DNA from: HO2-45-28 sp964574495
GTDB lineage: Bacteria; Patescibacteriota; Minisyncoccia; HO2-45-28
Length of the DNA stretch: 15,318 nucleotides
Direction: 5' to 3'
Assembly (NCBI GenBank): GCA_964574495.1
Contig: CAZNNT010000020.1
Coordinates: 1 to 15,318 of the forward strand
Part shown: positions 1 to 7,783 of the stretch, in pieces
Layout: every line of letters starts with the position of its first letter
How positions within the stretch are numbered: the stretch's first letter is position 1
Notes under the pieces: generated by a model
The model's input: the letters and a program-made list of their open reading frames with translations, nothing else
Told to the model about the DNA's origin: nothing
Databases searched by the model: none
Program-made: the position numbers and the translations under genes

Positions 1-206
1 TGTCAGCCCTAGTGGGCAGAGCTAAGCTCTTGCCAATTGCGGCTTTGGCCAAGCGAGAAGAGGAACTGTATTTGCCTGACGGACGCATCATCAAACTGAA
101 AGATGGCCCGGAGCCGCTTCTGCACCTCTTAACCTCTATCCGCGACGAGGCGCACCGCTTTGCCATCACCTACCACAAAAAACTCCGCTTAAGCGCGATT
201 ACTTGA
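1..206 (+). CDS. uvrC: Excinuclease ABC subunit C, C-terminal fragment (gene enters from the left edge)
   Basis: The reading frame is open from the window edge (codons from base 3) to the TGA at 204-206, so only about the last 67 residues are visible; the GTG at 12 is internal. The motifs LAKREEELYLP and IRDEAHRFAITYHKKLR are typical of the end of the UvrC RNase H-like nuclease domain, which makes the 5' incision in nucleotide excision repair. The His in RDEAHRFA (bases 153-155) matches the conserved catalytic His of this domain. The protein ends about nine residues after HRFAITYH. Most UvrC proteins continue here for roughly 60 residues with a tandem helix-hairpin-helix DNA-binding domain, which is absent. 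Only 32 bp separate the stop from secG, so a frameshifted remnant cannot be hidden there. Family assignment is firm; the effect of the missing tail is inference. Confidence 0.9.
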   Translation, partial: SALVGRAKLLPIAALAKREEELYLPDGRIIKLKDGPEPLLHLLTSIRDEAHRFAITYHKKLRLSAIT

Positions 207-231
207 CAATATGGATGCTTTACCCTATACT
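203..231 (+). promoter_or_regulatory. Consensus sigma-A type promoter for secG
   Basis: TTGACA (203-208), a 17-bp spacer and TATACT (226-231) give a perfect -35 and a one-mismatch -10 at optimal spacing. The -35 overlaps the uvrC stop codon. The expected start of transcription is about base 238, one base from the secG ATG at 239. The secG mRNA would therefore be leaderless or nearly so, in line with the absence of a Shine-Dalgarno sequence. It probably also drives the substrate-binding protein gene 7 bp downstream of secG. Confidence 0.8.
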
Positions 232-238
232 TAAATAA

Positions 239-460
239 ATGGTATTTATAAAAGCGCTTTTCCCTTATATCCAAATAGCGGTGGCCGTGCTTCTAATTGG
301 CGCTATTTTGCTTCAGCAAAGAGGAGTCGGGCTCGGCTCCGCTTTTGGCGGCGAGGGAGGAACTTATCGCACAAAACGCGGATTTGAAAAAGTAATTTTC
401 ACAAGCACTATAATATTGGGAGCGCTTTTCGTGCTCTTCGCGATTCTGGGATTATTCTAA
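239..460 (+). CDS. secG: Preprotein translocase subunit SecG
   Basis: This 73-residue protein is the small accessory subunit of the SecYEG channel, which moves unfolded proteins across or into the cytoplasmic membrane and is helped by SecG during SecA-driven export. Two hydrophobic helices (about residues 8-25 and 51-72) flank the signature loop LLQQRGVGLGSAFGG (about residues 24-38), which is diagnostic for SecG. Length is normal for the family (about 70-80 in Gram-positive-type proteins). The ATG at 239 has no Shine-Dalgarno and sits at the predicted transcription start. The next gene starts 7 bp after the stop, suggesting one operon. No other sec gene is nearby. Confidence 0.93.
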   Translation: MVFIKALFPYIQIAVAVLLIGAILLQQRGVGLGSAFGGEGGTYRTKRGFEKVIFTSTIILGALFVLFAILGLF

Positions 461-467
461 TTATTTA

Positions 468-2207
468 ATGAAGGAAAAAATATTCTCATTTTTTAATTCC
501 AAGCGTTTTAATTTGCCGTCAGTTTCGGAAATAAAACTGGCTTTTAAAAGCATGCTGAAAAAAGAGAAAGTAACGCTCCTTATTCTCTTTTTAATCCTTT
601 TCATAAGCGTCGTAGGGGTGTGGGTGGAGATGCAGAAAAAATTCACTTCCGTAATCCCCGTTGAAGGCGGAACGCTTAGAGAAGGCGTTACAGGAACTCC
701 TTATCTCGTAAATCCCATATTGGCTACAACTGATGCCGATCGCGACTTAACCATGCTTATCTACGCTGGACTCATGAAATCCGACGGCGAAGGCGGACTG
801 GAAAAAGAATTGGCGCAAAATTACGGGATATCCGAAGACGGCTTGTCTTACACCTTCACTCTGAAAGACGGACTGACTTGGCATGACGGAGAGCCGCTGA
901 CAAGCGATGACGTGGCCTTCAGCGTGAATACGGCTAAAAATCCGACCATCAAAAGTCCGGTCAGAGCCAACTGGGAAGGCGTTGAAATAGAAATTATAGA
1001 CGCAAAAAACCTGCGTTTCCTGCTGAAAAAGCCATACGCTCCCTTTATGGAAAATACGACATTGGGAATCCTGCCGAAACACTTATGGAAAAACGCCGCT
1101 CCCGAACAATTCGGCCTTTCAGATCTTAACCGGCAATCGGTGGGCGCCGGCCCCTACCAAATACAGAGCATAAAACGCAATTCTTCGGGCATCATAACCG
1201 CTTACGAATTAAAATCGTTTAGTAAATACGCTTTGGGAAAACCGCTGATTCCAAAAATAAAAATGTTCTTTTTTAATTCCGAATCGGAAATGCTGGCGTC
1301 TTTCGCGGCGGGAAACATAAATTCCTTAAGTTCGCTTACGGCTTCAAACGCCAAAGGCGCCGGACAATCGGCGCAACTCAAGACCTTAATCCTTCCCAGA
1401 ATCTTCGGAGTATTCTTTAATCAAAATAAATCGGAAATTCTCCGTTCCCAAAAAGTCAGGCAAGCCCTGGATATGGCCGTTGATAAAGAGGACTTGGTTA
1501 GAAGGGTCTTAAGCGGTTTCGGCACCAAACTTCTAGGTCCCCTGCCCCCGGGAGTCGGAGACAATGAGAAAGCTACTTCGGCTTTTGACCCTGAAGGCGC
1601 CAAAAACATTCTGGATAAAGAAGGATGGCAACCGAACGCGGAGAGCGGAGTGCGCGAGAAAAAAATAAAGGGCGGGTCTATCGAATTGGCCTTCAGCGTT
1701 TCCACCGCCAATACTCCTGAATTAATCAAGACAGCCGAATTAATTAAAAAAATGTGGGAGGCAATCGGCGTAAAAATCGAGATTCGCCTGTATGAAATAG
1801 GCGACCTTAACCAAAGCGTCATCAGACCGCGCGACTACGAATCCCTGCTTTTCGGGCAAGTGGTCGGCAGAGACCCGGACCCTTTCGCTTTTTGGCATTC
1901 TTCGCAAAGAAACGACCCGGGACTGAATATCGCTCTTTACGCCAATAAAACCGTGGACAGTATTCTTGAATCGGTCAGAACTGCCAACGACATTGAAAAA
2001 AGAAAAAGCAAATACGAAGAATTTGAAAAAGAAGTGCAAAAAGACACGCCGGCGGTTTTTCTGTTTTCGCCTTACTACCTTTATGTCGCTCCGGCGAATT
2101 TAAAGGGAATTGAAGCAAAAATGATAACTATCCCGGCCGAAAGATTTGCCGACGCGCATAAATGGCATTTTTACACCTCTAGGGTCTGGAAAATATTCGC
2201 GAATTAA
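468..2207 (+). CDS. Membrane-anchored ABC-type solute (peptide)-binding protein, family 5 (OppA/DppA-like)
   Basis: A 579-residue extracytoplasmic solute-binding protein, probably for peptides or related solutes handed to an ABC importer. The family-5 fold is recognisable from about residue 60 to 560: NPILATTDADRDLTMLIYAGL, LSYTFTLKDGLTWHDGEPLTSDDV (about 123-146), VGAGPY, and VRQALDMAVDKEDLV. The N-terminus is unusual: about 34 basic/polar residues, then one hydrophobic helix (about 35-53), then the binding domain. There is no lipobox Cys, and the whole protein contains no cysteine, so it is anchored by an uncleaved helix rather than a lipid. The ATG at 468 lies 7 bp after secG and lacks a Shine-Dalgarno; M29 (base 552) is a possible alternative start that keeps the anchor. 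No permease or ATPase genes are in the window, so the partner transporter and the substrate are unknown. Confidence 0.85.
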   Translation: MKEKIFSFFNSKRFNLPSVSEIKLAFKSMLKKEKVTLLILFLILFISVVGVWVEMQKKFTSVIPVEGGTLREGVTGTPYLVNPILATTDADRDLTMLIYAGLMKSDGEGGLEKELAQNYGISEDGLSYTFTLKDGLTWHDGEPLTSDDVAFSVNTAKNPTIKSPVRANWEGVEIEIIDAKNLRFLLKKPYAPFMENTTLGILPKHLWKNAAPEQFGLSDLNRQSVGAGPYQIQSIKRNSSGIITAYELKSFSKYALGKPLIPKIKMFFFNSESEMLASFAAGNINSLSSLTASNAKGAGQSAQLKTLILPRIFGVFFNQNKSEILRSQKVRQALDMAVDKEDLVRRVLSGFGTKLLGPLPPGVGDNEKATSAFDPEGAKNILDKEGWQPNAESGVREKKIKGGSIELAFSVSTANTPELIKTAELIKKMWEAIGVKIEIRLYEIGDLNQSVIRPRDYESLLFGQVVGRDPDPFAFWHSSQRNDPGLNIALYANKTVDSILESVRTANDIEKRKSKYEEFEKEVQKDTPAVFLFSPYYLYVAPANLKGIEAKMITIPAERFADAHKWHFYTSRVWKIFAN

Positions 2208-2229
2208 ATAACGACGCTTAAAACAATTA

Positions 2230-2313
2230 GGGCGAGTGGTGGAATTGGCAGACACGCAGCGTTCAGGGCGCTGTGATCGCAAGATCGTGAGGGTTCAAAT
2301 CCCTCCTCGCCCA
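2230..2313 (+). tRNA. tRNA-Leu (anticodon CAG)
   Basis: A complete class II tRNA folds from the sequence. The acceptor stem is GGGCGAG (2230-2236) with CTCGCCC (2306-2312), discriminator A2313. The anticodon stem is CAGCG/CGCTG (2257-2261 and 2269-2273) around the loop TTCAGGG, giving anticodon CAG at 2264-2266, which reads the Leu codon CUG. A long variable arm GATC-GCAA-GATC follows (class II, as in Leu), then the T arm GAGGG-TTCAAAT-CCCTC. The 3' CCA is not encoded (CAG follows the discriminator), so a CCA-adding enzyme is needed. It lies 22 bp after the binding-protein gene and 42 bp before rnj. No clear promoter or terminator of its own is visible. Confidence 0.96.
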
Positions 2314-2332
2314 CAGCGATTTTATTATTAAT

Positions 2333-2338
2333 TATAAT
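2333..2338 (+). promoter_or_regulatory. Possible -10 element for rnj
   Basis: A perfect TATAAT sits 17 bp before the rnj ATG and would give an 11-base leader without a Shine-Dalgarno. No convincing -35 is found (CCCACA at the expected spot, within the tRNA 3' end), and the area is so AT-rich that the match may be chance. rnj may instead be transcribed together with the tRNA. Confidence 0.3.
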
Positions 2339-2355
2339 TAACAAAAAAATCAACA

Positions 2356-4071
2356 ATGGAAAGAATAAACAGACAGGAAAACAATAAAGTATACATTCCG
2401 CCGGTAAAACCGGGGGTGTGCAGAATTATCGCGCTGGGCGGTTTTGGCGAAATCGGGCGCAATATGATGCTTCTTGAATACGGAAAGGACATAATAATTA
2501 TTGATATGGGCCTTCAATTCCCGGATGAAAATATGCACGGCATAGATTACATCATTCCGAACATTTCTTATCTTGAAAATAAAAAAGATAAAATCCGGGG
2601 CGTCATAATAACGCACGGCCACTACGACCATATCGGCGCCATCCCCCAGCTTCTGGGCAAACTCGGCAACCCGACCATTTACGCCACGCGCCTGACGGCG
2701 GCCATCATCAAAAAACGCCAGGAAGATTATCCGCACTCGCCCAAACTGGATATTGAATATATAGACGAAAAATCGTCCATAAAACTCGGGGTGTTTGCCG
2801 TTCACTCTTTTCCGGTAACCCATAATATTCCGGAAGGCATCGGGCTGGAAATAGAAACGCCGGTGGGAACGATAGTGCATCCCGGAGAATTTAAATTTTT
2901 TTACGACAGAAAAATGGAACCGCAGGGCTTGGATACTTTCAGGAAACTTGGCGGAAAAAACGTGCGCCTCTTAATGCTGGACAGCACCAAATCAGAAGAA
3001 CCGGGACGTTCAATTCCCGAATGGCAGGTGGAAGAAAATGTTGAAGAACTTCTCAAAAAAGCCGAGGGCAGAGTGATTGTCTCCACTTTTGCCTCACTCC
3101 TGGACCGCCTTACCCAGATAGTTCATATTGCCGATAAACTGGGACGCAAAGTCGCAATAACCGGACGCAGCATGGAAACCAATTTCGCCATAGCCCAAGA
3201 GCTGGGCCTGGTAAAATTAAAAAGAAAAACTATGATTCCGATTAAAGAGATTGACGATCATCCGGACGACAAAATAGTCATCATCACCACGGGCGCGCAA
3301 GGAGAAGAAAACGCGGGTCTTACCCGCATGGCCGCGGGCGCTCATCGCGAAGTAAGAATAAAACCCTCCGACACCGTCATCTTTTCCTCCTCAATCGTGC
3401 CCGGGAATGAAATGTATGTTCAGACATTGCGGGATAATCTGGCTCGCCAGGGAGCCGCGGTTTACCATTATAAAATTTTCGGCATTCACTCCGGAGGGCA
3501 CGCCACACGCGCAGAATTGAAAGAAACGATGGAAATGATACGCCCTCAATGCTTCCTGCCGATACACGGCTTCTTCTATATGAGAGCGGTGAATGCCAAA
3601 CTCGCCGAAGAAGCGGGAATAAATCCGAAAAATATCGCAGTACCCGACAACGGCCAAATCCTTGAACTTACCAAGGATTCCATAAAAGTGCTTAAAGAAA
3701 GGGTCCAAACCAATTATGTCATGGTTGACGGGTTGGGAGTGGGCGATGTTAAAGAAGTCGTGCTTAGGGACCGCCAAATGCTGGCGGAAGACGGCATATT
3801 CGTAATCATTGCCGTAGTTGACGCCCAATCGGGAAGAGTGCGCGGTTCACCCGATATAATCTCGCGCGGATTCGTGTATTTGCGCGAATCAAAAGAACTT
3901 CTGCATCAAACCCGCCAGATAATTAAAAAAGTGGTGGAGAATGCCACGCAAAACATGCATCCCATAAACTGGGATTGGGTTAAAAATAATTTAAGAGACG
4001 ATGTCGGAAAATTCCTGTTTCAAAAGACGCATCGCCGACCGATGGTCCTTCCGGTTGTCATGGAAGTTTAG
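2356..4071 (+). CDS. rnj: Ribonuclease J (metallo-beta-lactamase / beta-CASP nuclease)
   Basis: A 571-residue RNase J, the 5'-3' exonuclease and endonuclease that matures and degrades RNA in bacteria lacking an RNase E-centred system; B. subtilis J1 is 555 residues. The metal-binding motif HGHYDH is at H87-H92, further ligands fit H156 in THNIPEG and D209 in LDSTKSEEPG, and the beta-CASP part follows. H378 and H382 lie in IHSGGHA, and H404 in LPIHGF completes the active site. The C-terminus HRRPMVLPVVMEV is characteristic of RNase J. The start at 2356 keeps the usual short leader before the CRIIALGGFGEIGRN strand; no Shine-Dalgarno precedes it. The SGGHA variant replaces the VSGHG/A commonly seen at this site, with both histidines kept. 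It converges with rpoC, 30 bp away. Confidence 0.95.
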   Translation: MERINRQENNKVYIPPVKPGVCRIIALGGFGEIGRNMMLLEYGKDIIIIDMGLQFPDENMHGIDYIIPNISYLENKKDKIRGVIITHGHYDHIGAIPQLLGKLGNPTIYATRLTAAIIKKRQEDYPHSPKLDIEYIDEKSSIKLGVFAVHSFPVTHNIPEGIGLEIETPVGTIVHPGEFKFFYDRKMEPQGLDTFRKLGGKNVRLLMLDSTKSEEPGRSIPEWQVEENVEELLKKAEGRVIVSTFASLLDRLTQIVHIADKLGRKVAITGRSMETNFAIAQELGLVKLKRKTMIPIKEIDDHPDDKIVIITTGAQGEENAGLTRMAAGAHREVRIKPSDTVIFSSSIVPGNEMYVQTLRDNLARQGAAVYHYKIFGIHSGGHATRAELKETMEMIRPQCFLPIHGFFYMRAVNAKLAEEAGINPKNIAVPDNGQILELTKDSIKVLKERVQTNYVMVDGLGVGDVKEVVLRDRQMLAEDGIFVIIAVVDAQSGRVRGSPDIISRGFVYLRESKELLHQTRQIIKKVVENATQNMHPINWDWVKNNLRDDVGKFLFQKTHRRPMVLPVVMEV

Positions 4072-4074
4072 ACA

Positions 4075-4093
4075 AAACTTTTCCGGGAAGTTT
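4075..4093 (+). terminator. Weak hairpin between convergent rnj and rpoC
   Basis: AAACTT (4075-4080) and AAGTTT (4088-4093) form a six-pair, AT-rich stem with a 7-base loop just after the rnj stop, followed by ATGTAATTTTAATTTTT. It could end rnj transcription but is weak. On the minus strand no U-rich run follows it, so it does not explain how rpoC transcription stops. Confidence 0.3.
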
Positions 4094-4101
4094 ATGTAAT
4101 T

Positions 4102-7100
4102 TTAATTTTTAGTCGCGCTTTTCGCCTCTTCTTCTTCCGATTCCGCAGGAGCGTAAATCTCGCCGAAGTCCTTTCTGAAGCCGGTTCCGGCGGGAATGAT
4201 GCGGCCGATTATGACATTCTCTTTCAAGCCCCTTAATTTATCTTCTTTGCCTTCAAGGGCGGCGGCTATCAAAACGCGGGTGGTTTCCTGAAAAGAAGCC
4301 GCGGCCAGAAAACTGGACGAAGCCAAAGCGGCTCTGGTTATGCCTAACGGATGCACCTCGGCTTTGGCCGGCTTGGCCTTTTTGGGCAATTCAGAGTTAG
4401 CTTCAATAATTTCGGCGTTCTCCACCACTTCACCCGCTGAAAAATTGGTATCGCCGGGGTCCGTCACCTGAACTCTTGAAAACATCTGCCGAACTATCAA
4501 TTCTATATGCTTGAAATTGGTTGAACTTCCCTGCGAAGCGTAAATATAAGAGATGCCTGAAATTATGTAGTTTTGAGTCGGTTCCGCGCCGGCCAAATTG
4601 AATAATTCCCGCAGGTCAACCGAGCCGTCGGAAAGCCGCGCGCCTTTGGAAACGCGTTCATTCACATTCACTAAGACCGTCCGGCCGAAAGGCAAACGAT
4701 ATTCCTTCGTCTCTTCTTTTTTGGATTTTTTGGAATCCTGGTCAATTAAAATTTTAATGATTTTATCTCCCTTATCTTCGGCTATCTCCGACACCGCGCC
4801 GTCGTATTCGGAAAGTATGGCCGGATTTTCCGGAGAACGCATTTCAAATAATTCCTCAACTCTGGGCAACCCGAGAGTTATGTCTCCGCCGGTAGCCACG
4901 CCTCCTGTATGAAAAGTGCGCATAGTCAACTGCGTTCCCGGCTCTCCAATGGCTTGAGCGGCGACCACACCGACGGCTTCTCCGAATTTCACCAATTCGT
5001 TGGTGCCGAGATCATAGCCGTAACATTGCTGGCAAATTCCGCGAAGGGCCTTGCAGGCAAGGGGGCTGCGCAAATAAACTTCGTCTATTTCCGATTTTTC
5101 CAGCAAATCCGCGTCGTCAAAAGACAAGAGGTGACCTTTTTTAAAAAGCGTTTTGCCGTGTCTGTCTTTGGCATCATGCGCCAATACCCGCCCGAAAACC
5201 CGATTGGCAAAACCGCGGCCGTAATCATCCGCTTCTTTTCGGGTCGCTTTCAGACCGGCCGTATCTCGGCAGTCCTCTTCCCGCACTATCATATCTTGGG
5301 CCACGTCAACCAGACGGCGAGTAAGGTGTCCGGCTACCGAGGTCTTCAAAGCCGTATCGGCCGTGCCTTTTCTGGCTCCGTGAGTGGCGATAAAGTATTC
5401 CAAAACGCCGAGGCCTTCTTTGTAATTGGAAATTATGGGCAACTCAATTATGCGTCCGGCCGGATTTCTGACCAAGCCCTTCATTCCGGCCATCTGCGCC
5501 ACCTGCGCCCATGTGCCTCTGGCGGCCGAGGAAACCATAGTGAAAACCGAACCCATATTATCAAGGGTTTTGGGAACAAGTTCGTTCACCTTCTGCATGG
5601 CGCCGTTCCAGATTTCAACCACTTTTTTATATCGGTCTTCGTTGGTTAAAAGTCCATCCGCGTACTGCTCGTCCACCTCTTTTTCCCCAATTTCGGCCTG
5701 ATCAATTATGCTTTTTTTATCTTCCGGAATTTTTAAATCGTCCATGCCCCATGAGACGCCGGAAATCGTGGCGTATTTAAAACCGAATTCTTTGATTTTG
5801 TCCAAAATGGCCGGAAGCGCCACGCGGCCGTAATGAGCTATGAGCTGACCGGCAATCAGCCCCAAATCCTTTTTATTGACCTCGCGGTTAATGAAAGAAA
5901 AATCTTCGGGCAGGGCGCTGTTAAAAAGCAGGCGGCCGACGGATGTTTCAAAAAATCCTCCGCCTTCGGACGATACGCCGCGATATTTCGGAGTATCTGT
6001 AACGGCCACTTTAATTTTGGCTCTCAAGTCCGCGACTCCGAATTCATAAGCCAATATTGCTTCGTTGGGGCTGGAATACACTCCGGCTTCCCCCTTGGCG
6101 CCGGAGACGGTTCTTGTCAGCCAATAAATGCCCAAAACCATGTCTTGAGTCGGGTTGACTATCGGATCGCCGCTGCCGGGTTTAGTCAAATTTTTAATAG
6201 ACCACATAAGTTCCTCGGCTTCTTTCTGCGCCTCATCGGTCAAAGGAACATGAACCGCCATCTGGTCGCCGTCAAAATCGGCGTTATAGGCCTGGCAAAC
6301 CAAAGGATGCACCTGAATGGCGTTGCCTTCTATCAGCACCGGCTGAAAGGCCTGAATACCCAAGCGATGCAAAGTCGGCGCGCGGTTCAATAAAACCAGT
6401 TTATTTTTGATAACTTCTTCAAGCGAAGCCCAAACATCCGGCGTCGGCTCATCAATCATTTTGTTGGCGCCCCTGATATTGTGGGCCAGACCTTTAAGAA
6501 TGAGGCGGTAAATAATAAACGGCCTGAAAAGTTCAAGCGCCATATGTTTCGGCAAGCCGCACTGATGAAGTTTTAATTCCGGGCCGACCACGATTACCGA
6601 TCTTCCTGAATAGTCCACGCGTTTGCCCAGAAGATTTTGGCGGAATCTGCCCTGTTTGCCTCTAAGAGTGTCGGCCAGGGACTTTAAGGTTCTCTTTTGC
6701 GCCTGGGCCGTTACCGCCGAGTGTCCGCGTCTAATGCTATTATCCAGAAGGGCGTCAACCGCCTCCTGCAACATTCTTTTTTCGTTGCGGACAATGACTT
6801 CCGGAGCCGAAAGCTCAAGAAGTTTTCTTAAACGGTTATTGCGGTTAATCACGCGGCGATACAAATCATTTACATCGGATGTGGCGTGCCTTCCGCCGTC
6901 AAGCGGCACCATCGGACGAAGAGCCGGAGGCGTTACCGGAATAACCGTCAAAAACATCCACTCCGGCTTAATATCGGCTCTTAACAGTCCCTTTATAAAA
7001 GCCAGCCGTCTCAATATTTTCTTTTTTTCCTGCGTCTCGCTTTCCTCAAACTTAATTTCCAGTTCTTTTACGAATTTGCGCAAATCCATGTCTTTAGCCA

Positions 7101-7761
7101 GACGATGCAGGGCCTCGCCCCCGATGCCGGCTTCAAACAAATCGGCGTATTTCAAACTCAAACGATGATATTCAACTTCGGAAATCACCTGAAACGGCTT
7201 CAGATTTTCAAGCTCTGTTTTTGTTTTTTCGTAAGCGTCTTTAAGCCGGCGGGTTTCTTCTTTTTTGGAGACCGATTTGGATTTTTGTTTGTATTCTTTT
7301 TCCAGTTCGCTTAATTTTTTGGCCCGGGCTTGTTCGTCNNNNNNNNNNATTATGATGTAACTGGCGAAATAAATTATTTTTTCCAAATCCGGCAAACTCA
7401 AATCAAAAAGAAGGCCGATTCTTGAAGGAACGCCGCGCAAAAACCAGATATGCGCCACGGGGCTGGCTAACCCGATATGCCCCATTCTTTCGCGCCTGAC
7501 TATGGACCTGGTCACTTCAACTCCGCACTTGTCGCAGACAATGCCTTTATAGCGAATCCGCCGGTATTTTCCGCAATAACATTCATAATCCTTTTCGGGC
7601 CCGAAGATGCGCTCGTCAAAAAGCCCGTCTTTCTCGGCGCGCTGAGTCCGGTAATTTATCGTCTCGGGCTTCGTCACCTCGCCTCGGGACCATTCCAAAA
7701 TTTTTTCGGGCGAAGCGACCTTGAGAATCATTGATTTGAAATCGGTTGATTTTGTTTCCAT
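4102..7761 (-). CDS. rpoC: DNA-directed RNA polymerase subunit beta' (contains an assembly gap)
   Basis: The largest catalytic RNAP subunit, 1219 codons as assembled. The N-terminal zinc site is C61, C63, C76 and C79 in CYCGKYRR...CDKCG. The Mg2+-binding catalytic loop NADFDGD spans residues 493-499 (Asp 495, 497, 499). The second zinc site is C831, C903, C910 and C913. The trigger-loop segment GEPGTQLTMRTFHTGG is near residue 940, and the large insertion found there in E. coli is absent. The C-terminus carries the usual SFQETTRVL and ENVIIGRIIPAGTG, then a short acidic tail. Ten Ns (7339-7348) fall after FASYII near residue 138; the frame is open on both sides and homology resumes at once, so little coding sequence is probably missing, but residue numbers past 138 are provisional. 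The gene follows rpoB after 22 bp, so they form one operon. No close Shine-Dalgarno is seen at the ATG. Confidence 0.96.
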   Translation of the reverse strand: METKSTDFKSMILKVASPEKILEWSRGEVTKPETINYRTQRAEKDGLFDERIFGPEKDYECYCGKYRRIRYKGIVCDKCGVEVTRSIVRRERMGHIGLASPVAHIWFLRGVPSRIGLLFDLSLPDLEKIIYFASYIIXXXXDEQARAKKLSELEKEYKQKSKSVSKKEETRRLKDAYEKTKTELENLKPFQVISEVEYHRLSLKYADLFEAGIGGEALHRLAKDMDLRKFVKELEIKFEESETQEKKKILRRLAFIKGLLRADIKPEWMFLTVIPVTPPALRPMVPLDGGRHATSDVNDLYRRVINRNNRLRKLLELSAPEVIVRNEKRMLQEAVDALLDNSIRRGHSAVTAQAQKRTLKSLADTLRGKQGRFRQNLLGKRVDYSGRSVIVVGPELKLHQCGLPKHMALELFRPFIIYRLILKGLAHNIRGANKMIDEPTPDVWASLEEVIKNKLVLLNRAPTLHRLGIQAFQPVLIEGNAIQVHPLVCQAYNADFDGDQMAVHVPLTDEAQKEAEELMWSIKNLTKPGSGDPIVNPTQDMVLGIYWLTRTVSGAKGEAGVYSSPNEAILAYEFGVADLRAKIKVAVTDTPKYRGVSSEGGGFFETSVGRLLFNSALPEDFSFINREVNKKDLGLIAGQLIAHYGRVALPAILDKIKEFGFKYATISGVSWGMDDLKIPEDKKSIIDQAEIGEKEVDEQYADGLLTNEDRYKKVVEIWNGAMQKVNELVPKTLDNMGSVFTMVSSAARGTWAQVAQMAGMKGLVRNPAGRIIELPIISNYKEGLGVLEYFIATHGARKGTADTALKTSVAGHLTRRLVDVAQDMIVREEDCRDTAGLKATRKEADDYGRGFANRVFGRVLAHDAKDRHGKTLFKKGHLLSFDDADLLEKSEIDEVYLRSPLACKALRGICQQCYGYDLGTNELVKFGEAVGVVAAQAIGEPGTQLTMRTFHTGGVATGGDITLGLPRVEELFEMRSPENPAILSEYDGAVSEIAEDKGDKIIKILIDQDSKKSKKEETKEYRLPFGRTVLVNVNERVSKGARLSDGSVDLRELFNLAGAEPTQNYIISGISYIYASQGSSTNFKHIELIVRQMFSRVQVTDPGDTNFSAGEVVENAEIIEANSELPKKAKPAKAEVHPLGITRAALASSSFLAAASFQETTRVLIAAALEGKEDKLRGLKENVIIGRIIPAGTGFRKDFGEIYAPAESEEEEAKSATKN
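7339..7348. other. Assembly gap (10 N) inside rpoC
   Basis: Ten consecutive undetermined bases. Both flanks stay in the rpoC frame (FASYII on one side, DEQARAKKLSELEKEYK on the other). Ten Ns is often a placeholder, so the true size may differ. Confidence 0.99.
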
Positions 7762-7783
7762 ATTTTTATTTTTTATTATTCTT

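Noticed and set aside
12..206. A separate 64-residue protein starting with GTG at 12
   Set aside because: The frame is open to the window edge and the sequence is the UvrC C-terminus.
2350..2880. 176-codon open frame on the minus strand over rnj
   Set aside because: Antisense shadow of the conserved metal-binding half of RNase J; no domain.
4909..5649. 246-codon open frame on the plus strand inside rpoC
   Set aside because: It lies antisense to conserved RpoC sequence including the second zinc site, shows no recognisable domain, and is explained by the codon composition of the real gene.
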